From Prevotella amnii DSM 23384 = JCM 14753 (lineage in GTDB: Bacteria > Bacteroidota > Bacteroidia > Bacteroidales > Bacteroidaceae): 64,000 bases of DNA. Within the stretch, counting starts at the first letter, position 1, and the number at the start of each line of letters is the position of its first letter. Shown here piece after piece: positions 18,729-28,026 of this stretch. Under the pieces are notes generated by a model. That model did not search any database. It worked only from the letters and a program-made list of their open reading frames with translations, and was not told where the DNA came from. Made by a program: the position numbers and the translations under genes. The stretch spans positions 58,719 through 122,718 of the forward strand of contig NZ_KB905269.1 of the NCBI RefSeq assembly GCF_000378745.1, written 5' to 3'.

Positions 18729-19763
18729 TTATATAAGCGTGGGTACTATGAACTTTACTAAAAAGTATCCACCTACCAATAACCAGCAGTAAAGGATAGC
18801 TGCTAAAAGGAAAGGCTTAAATCCTGCTTTTTTAAATTTGTCAATACTTGTCTCGGCACCAAGAGCCGTCATTGCCATAGTAAGAAGGAAGACATCAATG
18901 GTCTGTATAAATTCTACTAAGCCTTTGGGTAATAAGTTAAGACTATTAAAGCAGATTACTAATAAAAACAATATTGCAAACCAAGGAATGTTTACCTTAC
19001 CTTTACCACCTTCACTGTTTGTTTTATTTGTTCTTGCTGCCATCCAGCTTAATACAAGCACTACAGGAACAAGCATCATAACACGGATCATCTTTACTAT
19101 GATAGCACTACTTGCTACATCTGCACCCATGGCATTACCAGCACCTACCACATGAGCTACTTCGTGTACCGTGCTACCTGTAAAGATACCCATTTCGCCA
19201 GCAGGCAGATTACATATTCCAGCACGATAAAGGATAGGATATAAAAACATAGATAGCGTACCGAAGATAACTACGGTTGCCACAGCTACTGCTGTCTTGT
19301 AAGGCTTTGTGCGTATAGCCGACTCAGCTCCTAACACTGCTGCTGCTCCACAGATACCAGAGCCTACAGAGGTGAGAAGAGCAATGTCCTTATCCATTTT
19401 CAGCAATTTACCTATAAACATACCACCACAAATGGTTACTACTACTATAATGGCATCTATTATTATGGCAGGTAACCCTACTGCAGTGATGTCCTGAAAG
19501 GTAAGCTTAAAGCCATATAGTATAATGCCAAAACGAAGTATGCGTTTAGAGGTGAATACTATACCAGGTATCCATGTAGAAGGTAAGTTACAATGTAAGG
19601 TGTTAGCATAGATCATACCAAGGATAATACCTATGATCATAGGTGAGAAGGATATAGCCTTAGCCCAGCTCATATCGCCAAAATAAAATGATGCACAAGC
19701 AAAGAGTGCCATAAATAGTACACCTTGAAGCATGCTGCTCCGTTCTTTTGATAATCTTTTCAT
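18729..19763 (-). CDS. YeiH/UPF0324-family membrane protein
   Basis: The 344-residue protein has about ten hydrophobic helices. SFSPMIIGIILGMIYANTL, FTSKRILRFGIILYGFKLTFQDI, SVGSGICGAAAVLGAE and GSTVHEVAHVVGAGNAMG are family hallmarks of YeiH (Cons_hypoth698), often annotated as a putative sulfate exporter. The substrate has little experimental support in general, so I leave it open. A promoter with a minus-strand TACCTTTG lies at 19850-19857. Confidence 0.8.
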   Translation of the reverse strand: MKRLSKERSSMLQGVLFMALFACASFYFGDMSWAKAISFSPMIIGIILGMIYANTLHCNLPSTWIPGIVFTSKRILRFGIILYGFKLTFQDITAVGLPAIIIDAIIVVVTICGGMFIGKLLKMDKDIALLTSVGSGICGAAAVLGAESAIRTKPYKTAVAVATVVIFGTLSMFLYPILYRAGICNLPAGEMGIFTGSTVHEVAHVVGAGNAMGADVASSAIIVKMIRVMMLVPVVLVLSWMAARTNKTNSEGGKGKVNIPWFAILFLLVICFNSLNLLPKGLVEFIQTIDVFLLTMAMTALGAETSIDKFKKAGFKPFLLAAILYCWLLVGGYFLVKFIVPTLI

Positions 19764-19849
19764 TTTCTTCTTTTATACATTAACTGCACTATCAAAGCGG
19801 ATTAAATCTCTATCTATGAGAGGCAGCATAAATTAAAATTTGTCGCCTG

Positions 19850-19857
19850 CAAAGGTA
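19850..19857 (-). promoter_or_regulatory. -7 element of the YeiH-type gene
   Basis: On the minus strand this reads TACCTTTG followed by CAGG, about 87 bp upstream of the ATG at 19763. Confidence 0.6.
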
Positions 19858-20055
19858 CTAAGATAAAGTATAAACAACGAATACCATATTGCTAAACTTA
19901 GGTGGAAAAGATGGAGAAAAGCCTATTTAGAAAATGGAAATGTTTTAACATATCATATTAACATGAATATTATGTGTAGCGGTTTTATATGTATATAATA
20001 TGTGTTACTGTGGTATGTTTTTAAGCTAAATAGCATTTTAAGGGCTTATTTATAC

Positions 20056-20091
20056 AAAAAAAAACGATACTTATTGTTTTAATAAGCATCG
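20056..20091 (-). terminator. terminator of the 28-residue gene
   Basis: Read on the minus strand, an 11-bp stem (20081-20091 with 20065-20075, including one G-U pair) with a 5-nt loop is followed by nine Ts (20064 down to 20056). This is a textbook intrinsic terminator in the minus direction. Confidence 0.75.
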
Positions 20092-20160
20092 CCTTAACTT
20101 GTATTCATTCGCCAAAGAGGTGAATGTGCTATTGGAAATAAATATCAATAGGGAGGATTG

Positions 20161-20247
20161 TTAGTCGAGATTAATCTTTCTCGAAACAATTAAAATTTCA
20201 GCAACTGTTGCTGCAACAATGGTAAAAATACCAAAAATAGTCATCAT
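20161..20247 (-). CDS. 28-residue single-helix membrane peptide
   Basis: The frame encodes MMTIFGIFTIVAATVAEI, then LIVSRKINLD and a stop: one hydrophobic helix with a positively charged C-terminal side. The sequence upstream on the minus strand reads GAAGAAAGGAAAATT before the ATG, a plausible ribosome site. A -7 box (20322-20329), a perfect leader hairpin (20269-20289) and an intrinsic terminator (20056-20091) frame it as an independent unit. No family is recognised. It could instead be a small RNA whose frame is fortuitous, but the signal set favours a gene. Confidence 0.55.
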   Translation of the reverse strand: MMTIFGIFTIVAATVAEILIVSRKINLD

Positions 20248-20268
20248 AATTTTCCTTTCTTCTTTTGT

Positions 20269-20289
20269 GTAAGATCCCTTTGATCTTAC
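20269..20289 (-). promoter_or_regulatory. leader hairpin before the 28-residue gene
   Basis: GTAAGATC and GATCTTAC form a perfect 8-bp inverted repeat around a 5-nt loop (CCTTT on the plus strand). It lies between the promoter and the ribosome site, in the predicted 5' leader. Confidence 0.5.
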
Positions 20290-20321
20290 GGGTTATTAAT
20301 TACTCGATAATATTACATGTA

Positions 20322-20329
20322 CAAAGATA
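20322..20329 (-). promoter_or_regulatory. -7 element of the 28-residue gene
   Basis: The minus strand reads TATCTTTG followed by TAC, 75 bp upstream of the ATG at 20247. Confidence 0.6.
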
Positions 20330-20459
20330 CGAAAAAAAAGCCCTAATATCTCTTGTTTATAGTAAGTAAAAGAAGATAAAGATGGCTTTGTTGATACATA
20401 TCAATGATATTGCCGTAAGTCAAGAAAACAGTGTGCAGCTATAATATTATGGAGCAAAC

Positions 20460-20492
20460 TTTGAGTTATAATATCCTTTAAGTGTAACTTTG
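20460..20492 (+). promoter_or_regulatory. promoter of the 42-residue gene
   Basis: TTTG at 20460-20463, a 21-bp spacer, then TAACTTTG at 20485-20492 followed by CAGCA. This is one of the best consensus matches in the window. Confidence 0.7.
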
Positions 20493-20568
20493 CAGCATTT
20501 CCGAAAGGAAACAGTTTTGTAATGAAAGCAAAGCTATGTTTTTAAGTTTAATAATAAAGACAATAGAA

Positions 20569-20697
20569 ATGAGTAAGTTGATTTCAGCAAACAAGGAAAG
20601 TGAAAGTAATGTTAGTGCTCGTATAGAGATGATGAGGCAGGCTCGCCGTGAGATGATAGATAAAAAGCGGCAAAGCAAGTTAATAACAGCATATTGA
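20569..20697 (+). CDS. 42-residue basic helical protein
   Basis: The frame encodes MSKLISANKESESNVSARIE, then a Met/Arg-rich helix (MMRQARREMIDKKRQSKLIT, AY). It is strongly charged and predicted helical, with no signal peptide. It has a promoter at 20460-20492 and a terminator at 20711-20758, so it is a complete monocistronic unit too short for usual ORF cut-offs. An in-frame ATG at 20536 would add 11 residues, but those look unlike coding sequence. Function unknown; a small nucleic-acid-binding or regulatory protein is a guess. Confidence 0.55.
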   Translation: MSKLISANKESESNVSARIEMMRQARREMIDKKRQSKLITAY

Positions 20698-20710
20698 TTT
20701 AATTATAGAA

Positions 20711-20758
20711 GGATTATCTCAAAGGATATTATTCCTTGTGATGATCCCTCTTTTTTTT
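20711..20758 (+). terminator. terminator of the 42-residue gene
   Basis: GGATTATCTCAAAGGA pairs imperfectly with TCCTTGTGATGATCC (to 20747), followed by eight Ts at 20751-20758. Confidence 0.7.
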
Positions 20759-20830
20759 ATTTTGTTTTTATATAGCTCCTATATTAGATAGTAGGGTATA
20801 GGTGCTTTCTTCTTTAATTTTTGTTATTTC

Positions 20831-21907
20831 TTATTTCTTTTCTTTTGCCTTTTTGGCATATTCAAATAAGGATTGTGGCAGATGACAATATCCATTAGGG
20901 TTTTTCAAAAGATAGTCCTGATGATATTCTTCAGCTTTGTAGAAGTTTTTTAAAGGTAATCGTTCTACGGCAAGAGGCTTACCAATGGCTTTTTCCTCAA
21001 AGCTAAAGACCTTGTCTATTATGGCTTTATCCGCATTGTCGGTATAATATACTCCTGTGCGATATTGTGTGCCATGGTCGTTTCCTTGCTTATTGATGCT
21101 TGTAGGATCTATGGCTTTAAAGAATAGTTTTATTAAAAATTCCAAACTTATTTTCTTAGGGTCGTATGTTATATGTACTGCTTCAGCATAGCCAGAGCGA
21201 TCGGTACATACGTCTTCGTAAGTAGGGTTAGGAGTGTTACCATTGGCATAGCCCACTTCTGTAGCCACTACTCCGTCTATAAGTTGTAAGTAATGCTCTG
21301 TTCCCCAGAAACATCCACCTGCTACATATATTTCTTTCATAGGTTTTAATAATTTTATGTATGCACCATACCCTTCGCGTTTCATATCCTTAAGGGGTAT
21401 GAAGCGAAGTGATGCACTGTTAATACAATATCTTAAGCCTCCTTTTTCCATAGGTCCATCATCGAAGACATGGCCAAGGTGAGCATTGCCAGTCCGGCTT
21501 TTTACCTCAGTTCTTGTCATTCCAAACGATTTATCGGTATTTTCTACGAGGAGTTTCTTGTCTATAGGCTTGCTAAAGGCTGGCCATCCGCAGCCTGAAT
21601 CATATTTGTCTGTAGATAGAAATAAGGGTTCTCCTGTAGTAATATCGACATAGATGCCGGGTCTAAACTCTTTATCGTATTTGTTGGTAAAGGGTTTTTC
21701 GGTAGCAGCTTTCTGCGTAACAGCATACTGTTCTGCAGTAAGGCGAGCCTTGAGTTCGGCATTGGTGGCTTTTCTGAAAGTAGTCTTCTGAGGCTTAATA
21801 GTGCCAGTAGTCATAACGGTATTAATATTTTTACCTTTCTTAGTAGTGCTTTGACATGCACTTGATAAGGTGAAACTTATTAAGAAAAGTAGTAGTAAAA
21901 ATTTCAT
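20831..21907 (-). CDS. msrAB: fused methionine sulfoxide reductase MsrB-MsrA lipoprotein
   Basis: Starting at the ATG at 21907, the product has a hydrophobic leader ending SSAC, a probable lipoprotein site. An MsrB domain follows ([41 protein letters not shown], with the catalytic Cys in RYCIN), then an MsrA domain ([16 protein letters not shown] with the catalytic Cys; [27 protein letters not shown]). Together they reduce both Met-R- and Met-S-sulfoxides, here probably in the periplasm. The upstream frame to 21964 overlaps trxB and is rejected. It lies 16 bp after trxB, whose product is the upstream reductant in the thioredoxin pathway. Confidence 0.92.
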   Translation of the reverse strand: MKFLLLLFLISFTLSSACQSTTKKGKNINTVMTTGTIKPQKTTFRKATNAELKARLTAEQYAVTQKAATEKPFTNKYDKEFRPGIYVDITTGEPLFLSTDKYDSGCGWPAFSKPIDKKLLVENTDKSFGMTRTEVKSRTGNAHLGHVFDDGPMEKGGLRYCINSASLRFIPLKDMKREGYGAYIKLLKPMKEIYVAGGCFWGTEHYLQLIDGVVATEVGYANGNTPNPTYEDVCTDRSGYAEAVHITYDPKKISLEFLIKLFFKAIDPTSINKQGNDHGTQYRTGVYYTDNADKAIIDKVFSFEEKAIGKPLAVERLPLKNFYKAEEYHQDYLLKNPNGYCHLPQSLFEYAKKAKEKK

Positions 21908-21923
21908 AACAAATAATAAAAGG

Positions 21924-22865
21924 TTATTTGTTTTTAAGCGATTGTAAAAATTTATCAGCCTCAATAGCTGCCATAGCTCCTGTGGCTGCAGCTACAACCC
22001 CCTGCCTATATATAGGGTCGGCTACATCTCCTGCGGCATATACACCATCTATAGATGTAGCTGTAGAGAAGCCTTTTGTTAGGATAAATCCATGTTCGTC
22101 CATATCTATTTGACCTTTGAAGAGGCTTGTGTTAGGACTATGTCCAATGGCGAGGAAGAAGCCGTCTATAGGCAAATCGAATTTTTCTTCATTTATCTGT
22201 CCTTTGAAGCGAACGAGATGTGCTCCTTCTACCCCGTTTTGCCCAAATAGTCCTACGGTATTGGTGTTATAAAGTATCTCTATGTTATCTTGTTTTTCCA
22301 CCCGACGACGCATAATGTTTGAGGCACGAAGATAGTCTTTGCGTACAATCATGTATACTTTTTTGGCTAATCCAGATAAGTACATAGCTTCTTCGCAAGC
22401 GGTGTCTCCTCCACCTACAACAGCTACGGTACGTTTACGATAGAAAAAGCCATCGCAAGTAGCACACGCACTTACGCCTTGTCCGCGATATTTCTCTTCA
22501 TCAGGCAGGCCAAGATATTTAGCAGATGCACCAGTGGCAATAATTATTGTTTGTGCTTCTATTTCTTTACCTCGTTCATCTTTAGCTATAAACGGGCGTT
22601 TACTGAGGTCTACTTCTACTATAGACCCTGGGCGTACATCTGCACCAAAATGTTGTGCTTGTTGTTTCATTTCAGACATTAGCTTATTAGCATCAATGCC
22701 TTCATGGAAACCAGGAAAGTTTTCTATTACAGTGGTAGTGGTGAGCTGTCCTCCTGGCTGTAACCCTTCATAAAGTACAGGCTTATGATTAGCTCTACCA
22801 GTATAAATTGCTGCTGTATATCCTGCAGGTCCACTGCCAAGGATTAAAGTTTGTATCTTTTCCAT
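21924..22865 (-). CDS. trxB: thioredoxin reductase
   Basis: The 313-residue flavoprotein has FAD motif [19 protein letters not shown] near the N-terminus, the redox disulfide in CATC ([12 protein letters not shown], about residue 134), NADPH motif [12 protein letters not shown], and the C-terminal FAD motif [15 protein letters not shown]. It passes electrons from NADPH to thioredoxin. It heads an operon with msrAB. Confidence 0.95.
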   Translation of the reverse strand: MEKIQTLILGSGPAGYTAAIYTGRANHKPVLYEGLQPGGQLTTTTVIENFPGFHEGIDANKLMSEMKQQAQHFGADVRPGSIVEVDLSKRPFIAKDERGKEIEAQTIIIATGASAKYLGLPDEEKYRGQGVSACATCDGFFYRKRTVAVVGGGDTACEEAMYLSGLAKKVYMIVRKDYLRASNIMRRRVEKQDNIEILYNTNTVGLFGQNGVEGAHLVRFKGQINEEKFDLPIDGFFLAIGHSPNTSLFKGQIDMDEHGFILTKGFSTATSIDGVYAAGDVADPIYRQGVVAAATGAMAAIEADKFLQSLKNK

Positions 22866-22892
22866 ATTGTTTGTTTTTATTTTGTTTGCCCA

Positions 22893-22923
22893 CTAAGGTA
22901 CGGTTATTAATTGAATAATCAAA
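22893..22923 (-). promoter_or_regulatory. promoter of trxB-msrAB
   Basis: On the minus strand, TTTG (22923-22920), a 19-bp spacer, then TACCTTAG (22900-22893), one base off the -7 consensus. It lies about 28 bp upstream of the ATG at 22865. Confidence 0.55.
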
Positions 22924-22943
22924 GTTATTTTATATTTTACTTT

Positions 22944-25481
22944 TTATTTTAGATAGGAATTGATGTTACGAAGTAGCATCATATAGTGAGCTTTTATATA
23001 TGTGTTAGAGGTTGTTTTTATTCGTTCTTGCAGTAGTTTTCTCAGCTTTTGCGCATAGAAGAGCATAAACTCGTTGTTTCTTCCTACGGTAACTCCCCAT
23101 AAAGGTTCAGGCTCTCCATTTCCTTTACCAAAGTTTAGTGATGTAGTTGCATAGTTCTCTGTATGTATGTTGTAAACATTAGCTACCTGTTTTACTTGTT
23201 CTATGCCCGATTTGAGTAATCGGACGAACATGCTTTGCATATCAATATCGTATTGATCGAGTTTTTCAGATGCTTTTATAGTTTTCTGAAATACATATTG
23301 GTATACATCTTCTAAATATTCTAAAGGTGAATATGATGTGGAATCGAGATAGAAAGACAAGTTTAGCTTTGAAGCAGCCATCATAGATAGAGCTTGTACG
23401 TCATGTGCCATAAGTTTGAAAGGTCTGTTTCCAGCGTATGGTAGCTTTTTTTCTAAGTTGTCATTTCCCATATCAGCGAACACTTTACCTTGCTTTAATA
23501 GCCAGAGTGCAGCAGCACGTTGCTTGGCTTTAGGTATAACAGTGTATCGTGGAAGTTTAGACGATTCGCTCGTTTGATATAGCTTAATGCCAGGAATATA
23601 TGCATATACGTTATATATATAGCCGTAAGCCTGATTAAGTATTTCGTGATAAAGCTCGTTACGTCGTGTGCCATCATCATCATTATTAAGCCATTTGTCC
23701 ATATTATCAATGATGAATTTAAGGTTTTTCAGTCCGTAAGTGCCAGCTTTAACAGGATCGTTACTGAGGTCTTCTTCAATTGAAGATGGGTCGTAGCGCG
23801 TGCTTCCCTGTTGTAGTCCGTAGCGGTACATAGGGTCTTTAGCGTGTTTCTCTATTAAAGCGTTTAGCTTGCTTTCATCGTCTTTATATCCCTTAGAGTG
23901 AGGAAAGAGTCGATAAGTCCAGTCTACAATATAATAGTCGTACACTCCTAAGTTAGGTGGTGTCATCTTTACTCCTTTATCTTCAGGCTGTGCTATGTAA
24001 TTAAATCTGGCATAATCCATTATCGAAGGTGTAGTACCATAGGTATTTGTGAAGGTTGCCGATCGTAGAGAGTCGGTAGGAAAAGCATCAGATGCAGCCA
24101 TGTTATGCATAAAACCTAAGGTATGTCCTATCTCGTGTGCTATGACATATTCGAGCGATTCTTGTAAGATATGCTTAGGCATGTGTGCTACTCGAGCTTG
24201 CGGATCGCATTGTGCTGTTTGTACGAAGCGCCAGTTGTCTATAGTGTTTATAACATCGTTGTACACTAATACTGTAGCATTTATTATCTCGCCTGTGCGA
24301 GGATCTACCCAAGAAGGACCCATGGCGTTTTCTACTGTTGTAGGTAGATAGCGTATGCATGAGTATTTAAAGTTGTCGGGATCGAAGTTTGGGTCGTCTT
24401 TAGGGAAGTCGCGCACTTGCATTACGTTCTTAAAACCTATCTTTTCAAATGCCTTGTTCCACCTTAATATACCTGCTTTTATAGCATCTTTCCAACCATC
24501 AGGGAAGGTGTTTTCTATATAGAACACTATAGGTTTTACAGCTTCAGATAGCTTCCCTGCAAAATAAGCCGCAGTATCTTTAGGCTCTATTCTCCATCTT
24601 TTTACGAAATAAGCTTTTTCTATGGCTCCATTGTCTTCTACGTCTTTTTCTATTTGGAATACTCCTATCCTTGTATCAGCAAGCCGTGGTGTCATAGGTG
24701 TTTCAGGAAGTAATGCTATGGTAAAGTTTACCCCAATGCTTACAGGATAGTTGTAAATGGTGTTTGCCTTACTTGATCCAGAGATAGTGGCAAGGTAGCT
24801 ACGTTCCATCTTTATACATGCGTTGGTATCGAAAGTTTTAAGCGCAGTTATACGTGATAGATTTTCTTTTAGAGAGGAGCTTACCTTTAGCGACCCCGTT
24901 GATGTTTCTATAATTGGGAAGAAACGATTTTCTTTTAAAAAGAACGAGGACGCATCGAAAAGTACCGATTTATTATCTTTGCTACGTCCTTTAACTGGGA
25001 AAGTACAGAAGTCGAGATTATTATAATTTTTAGTAGAGCTTTTAGCTGCTTGTGCATTGTTATGGTCGTAGAAGAGGTCAGTATTGACTATTTGCATTAC
25101 AACAGCACTATCTTTTTCTATGAAGCGTATATGTACAAGGTTAGAATTTTTAAATCCCAGTTCTCCTAACTTCGGATTAGATACTGATGTTATCGTGGCC
25201 CCGATGAGCATATCTTTCCCTATAGATGTGCGTGGTAGGTCTATAAGCAGCTTGCCATCGGTTTTGTAAAGCGATATGAAAGTCCCTTTACTACCCATTA
25301 TAAGCTTATCGGTTAGTGCGTGTTCGTATGGTGTTTTCTTTACTTCTACGGTTTTGTTTTCATCTTTTTTCTTCTTTTTGAGGAAGTTGAAATTTCCTGC
25401 AACAGCATTAGTTCCTATAGTAAAAATAAGAAAGAAGAAGAATGTTTTGATATTATTTGTAAATGAAAAAAGTTTTCTCAT
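22944..25481 (-). CDS. zinc-dependent metalloprotease, catalytically intact paralogue
   Basis: The 845-residue protein has a signal peptide (FFFFLIFTIGTNAVAG) and the architecture of the DUF5117/DUF5118 metzincin-like proteases. The extended zinc motif HEIGHTLGFMH (about residue 446) is intact, and a Met-turn-like SIMDY follows. It is probably a periplasmic or surface protease. It is the last gene of the SusC/SusD operon; its ATG shares one base with the stop of the upstream paralogue (TAATG), which implies coupled translation. Confidence 0.88.
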   Translation of the reverse strand: MRKLFSFTNNIKTFFFFLIFTIGTNAVAGNFNFLKKKKKDENKTVEVKKTPYEHALTDKLIMGSKGTFISLYKTDGKLLIDLPRTSIGKDMLIGATITSVSNPKLGELGFKNSNLVHIRFIEKDSAVVMQIVNTDLFYDHNNAQAAKSSTKNYNNLDFCTFPVKGRSKDNKSVLFDASSFFLKENRFFPIIETSTGSLKVSSSLKENLSRITALKTFDTNACIKMERSYLATISGSSKANTIYNYPVSIGVNFTIALLPETPMTPRLADTRIGVFQIEKDVEDNGAIEKAYFVKRWRIEPKDTAAYFAGKLSEAVKPIVFYIENTFPDGWKDAIKAGILRWNKAFEKIGFKNVMQVRDFPKDDPNFDPDNFKYSCIRYLPTTVENAMGPSWVDPRTGEIINATVLVYNDVINTIDNWRFVQTAQCDPQARVAHMPKHILQESLEYVIAHEIGHTLGFMHNMAASDAFPTDSLRSATFTNTYGTTPSIMDYARFNYIAQPEDKGVKMTPPNLGVYDYYIVDWTYRLFPHSKGYKDDESKLNALIEKHAKDPMYRYGLQQGSTRYDPSSIEEDLSNDPVKAGTYGLKNLKFIIDNMDKWLNNDDDGTRRNELYHEILNQAYGYIYNVYAYIPGIKLYQTSESSKLPRYTVIPKAKQRAAALWLLKQGKVFADMGNDNLEKKLPYAGNRPFKLMAHDVQALSMMAASKLNLSFYLDSTSYSPLEYLEDVYQYVFQKTIKASEKLDQYDIDMQSMFVRLLKSGIEQVKQVANVYNIHTENYATTSLNFGKGNGEPEPLWGVTVGRNNEFMLFYAQKLRKLLQERIKTTSNTYIKAHYMMLLRNINSYLK

Positions 25482-28021
25482 TATTTATCCTCCAATTCTT
25501 TATTTACCTTAAAAAGTAGCATTTGATAATGTGCTTTAGCATCGTTAGGTAAGTTCTTTTTCAAGCATTTTTCTAACATAGGCTTCAGTTTAAGAAGACT
25601 ACTATAAAAGTATATATCCGATCTATCTACCATAGCAGGAGTTATAGTTGGAGCTAAAGACGATGTTGGGTTGCCATATCCTACTGTTGTGGGTATAATG
25701 TTGTTGCTGTCTTTAAGCGATTTGCTTCCTATAGAGCTTTTCCCAGAAGATTTAGCTATAACCGATCGTGAGTAGGTAAGGAAGGTTTGTTGCAAGATAC
25801 GTTCTTCTTGTGATGGTGCTTTACCTACGTATACGCTTTTAAAGATGCCATTAAAGAGATCATCGAAAAACTCTTTCTGTGTATATGCTTTGTTATCGAG
25901 GTGAGATGCCACAGCTACGCGTGTACGAGCTCCCATTAGTTCGTAACCAATAAACTCAAGTAGCTGGTCGTAGTAGCTAATGGCTATAAAGCCACGTTTC
26001 TCTAACGTAGTGTTAGCATGGTGCTTAAAGTGGCATGCTTCTGATAAAGCCCAAAGCAAAGCTTCTCGTTGTTTGCTTTTAGGCACTACTTGGTAGCGTG
26101 GAACTCCCGACGACTCTTTCATATCATTGAGATATATTCCTCCTACTAAGCTCATTACTTGTTTAAAGAAAGCATAATATTGCTGTGCTATGCTTAGGTA
26201 TAATTTTTCTTTTATACGGCTATCTTCATCGTTTTTCACCCATGAGAGTATATTTTTCTGAATGGTATTTAGGTTTTGTATGCCAAGTTTTGCTCTTTTT
26301 ATAGGGTCGTCTCCAAGTGCGCCCGGTTGCACACGAGGGTCCCATAATATTGTTTTTTCGCGATAATAGCGATATCTTGGGTCTTTTACTCGTTTATCTG
26401 TAAGGTCTTCTAATATTTTTGCTTCTTTAGACGCAGAGATTTTTTCTGTGTCGAAGTATCTATAATCCCACTCTATGGTATGACAATCGTACATGCCAGG
26501 TGAGTAGCTGCATAATGTAGCATTGTGGTCGGTAGGCTGTGCGATGTAGTTGTAATGTACGTCGTCCATGATAGAGGGTGTAAGCCCATTAGCTTTAGTG
26601 AATTGAGCTCGGCGTAAGTTTTCTACAGAATAAGTAGATGAGGCTCCAGGGTTAGGAAGTAGTCCGAGTGTTTTTCCTATTTCTTGTGCTACAACCATGG
26701 TGAGCCCTTCAGCGAATAGCTTGTCAGAGAGTTTTCCTGAGCGTGCTTCAGGGTCGGTGGCAGCTGTTTCTACGAAGCGCCATTTGTGTAGTAAGTATCT
26801 GATGTTGCTATTGATGAACACAGACGCATTTATTATTTCTCCTGTGGCAGGATTTACCCATGAGGCGCTAAAGGGGTTTTCGGCTTTGTTAGGCACATAT
26901 CTTATGCAAGAGAAAGCGAGGTCGTCAGGGTCAAAGTTTTTATCGTTTTGTGGGAAATCAGCTACTTCGATAGCATTTTTAAATCCTGCTTTTTCAAAGG
27001 CTTTGTTCCATGCTAAGACTCCTTTCTTTATAGGTTCTTTCCATGCTTGTGGAAAGGTATCATCAATATAGAATCGTATAGGCTTTTCGGGCAGTGATAG
27101 TTTCCCTTTGGCATAGGCGTGTTTGTTTCTTGGTATGAGCTTCCAACGATGTGCTAAAAAGACGACATCGCTCTTTGACATATCATTTTTGAAAAATATT
27201 TTCCTTGTCGATGCAACACCTATGCGTGAGTCTATTATTCGAGGGCGCATATTGCTTTTTGGTAATAGCATTAAGCTGTAAGTTACCCCTATTGTGTTTG
27301 GAATATCGCTTGATAGAGGTATTGACAATATGGAGGCAGTGATATTATAATTGAAATCATTAGTAATGGTAAGGTTGTCGTCGAAACTTTTAATGGCTTT
27401 TGTGTACGACATTTCCGATTTAGGTGTTCCATTAATAGTAAAATCGCCATTTTTCTTAGGTATTATAGGTAGCAATGTACTTGGTTTGCCTAATAGCGAA
27501 GTTACGTCAAAAACTACCGCCGTGCTGTCATTGTTGTAGGCTTCTATTTTAAAACCTGTAAAAATAGGATCTCGGTAGCTTAGTGCGAGAGCCTCTTTCA
27601 TTTGCAATGAAGTGTTTTTATCTTGGTATACGATGGTGTTAGGAGTTTTCATTACTATGCTACTGTCTTGCTTTTCAAAGTAGAAGTCAATGGGATTGAA
27701 GTTTTTCATGCCTACAGTGATGTATGTAGGGTCAGTAACAGAAGAAATGGTTCCTCCGAGTAGCATTTCTTTTTTCAGATATTTAAGAGGCAGCTCAAAG
27801 TAAAGTTTACCGTCTGTTTTATATATTGTAATAAATTTGCTGGTAGCTTTGTCTACCAGTTTGTTTTTGAAAAGTTTATCGAATTTTGTCTCTTTTTTCT
27901 CTTTCTTTTCTTTTTTCTCTTCTTTCTTTTTATTATCATCTGCATTAGCAGTGGTAATAAAGACACACGACAGCAATAAGATTATTGCTGTAGTGTATGT
28001 TCTTAATGATGTTAGTTTCAT
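25481..28021 (-). CDS. metalloprotease paralogue lacking the zinc site
   Basis: This is colinear with the downstream 845-residue protease (846 residues, same signal-peptide, DUF5118/DUF5117 and C-terminal layout; shared segments RFYIDDTFPQAWKEPIKKGV, ASWVNPATGEIINASV, TPSIMD, NYIAQP). The HExxHxxGxxH motif reads QEIGKTLGLLP (about residue 445): all three His ligands are replaced, by Gln, Lys and Pro, while the catalytic Glu stays. It should not bind zinc in the usual way. The frame is intact over 2.5 kb, so it is maintained, perhaps as a peptide-binding or regulatory partner. Confidence 0.85.
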   Translation of the reverse strand: MKLTSLRTYTTAIILLLSCVFITTANADDNKKKEEKKEKKEKKETKFDKLFKNKLVDKATSKFITIYKTDGKLYFELPLKYLKKEMLLGGTISSVTDPTYITVGMKNFNPIDFYFEKQDSSIVMKTPNTIVYQDKNTSLQMKEALALSYRDPIFTGFKIEAYNNDSTAVVFDVTSLLGKPSTLLPIIPKKNGDFTINGTPKSEMSYTKAIKSFDDNLTITNDFNYNITASILSIPLSSDIPNTIGVTYSLMLLPKSNMRPRIIDSRIGVASTRKIFFKNDMSKSDVVFLAHRWKLIPRNKHAYAKGKLSLPEKPIRFYIDDTFPQAWKEPIKKGVLAWNKAFEKAGFKNAIEVADFPQNDKNFDPDDLAFSCIRYVPNKAENPFSASWVNPATGEIINASVFINSNIRYLLHKWRFVETAATDPEARSGKLSDKLFAEGLTMVVAQEIGKTLGLLPNPGASSTYSVENLRRAQFTKANGLTPSIMDDVHYNYIAQPTDHNATLCSYSPGMYDCHTIEWDYRYFDTEKISASKEAKILEDLTDKRVKDPRYRYYREKTILWDPRVQPGALGDDPIKRAKLGIQNLNTIQKNILSWVKNDEDSRIKEKLYLSIAQQYYAFFKQVMSLVGGIYLNDMKESSGVPRYQVVPKSKQREALLWALSEACHFKHHANTTLEKRGFIAISYYDQLLEFIGYELMGARTRVAVASHLDNKAYTQKEFFDDLFNGIFKSVYVGKAPSQEERILQQTFLTYSRSVIAKSSGKSSIGSKSLKDSNNIIPTTVGYGNPTSSLAPTITPAMVDRSDIYFYSSLLKLKPMLEKCLKKNLPNDAKAHYQMLLFKVNKELEDK

Positions 28022-28026
28022 TTCTT

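Larger units (their letters stand above)
19764..20568. other. 805-bp region with one tiny minus-strand gene
   Basis: It contains the YeiH-type promoter, the 28-residue gene at 20161-20247 with its promoter, leader hairpin and terminator, and the promoter of the 42-residue gene at 20569. I see nothing supportable in 19860-20050 or 20340-20455. Confidence 0.55.

Noticed and set aside
20395..20460. 20-codon plus-strand ORF before the 42-residue gene promoter
   Set aside because: It has no promoter, ribosome site or terminator of its own and unremarkable composition.
21908..21964. N-terminal extension of MsrB-MsrA
   Set aside because: It overlaps trxB by 41 bp, while the ATG at 21907 gives a proper lipoprotein signal.
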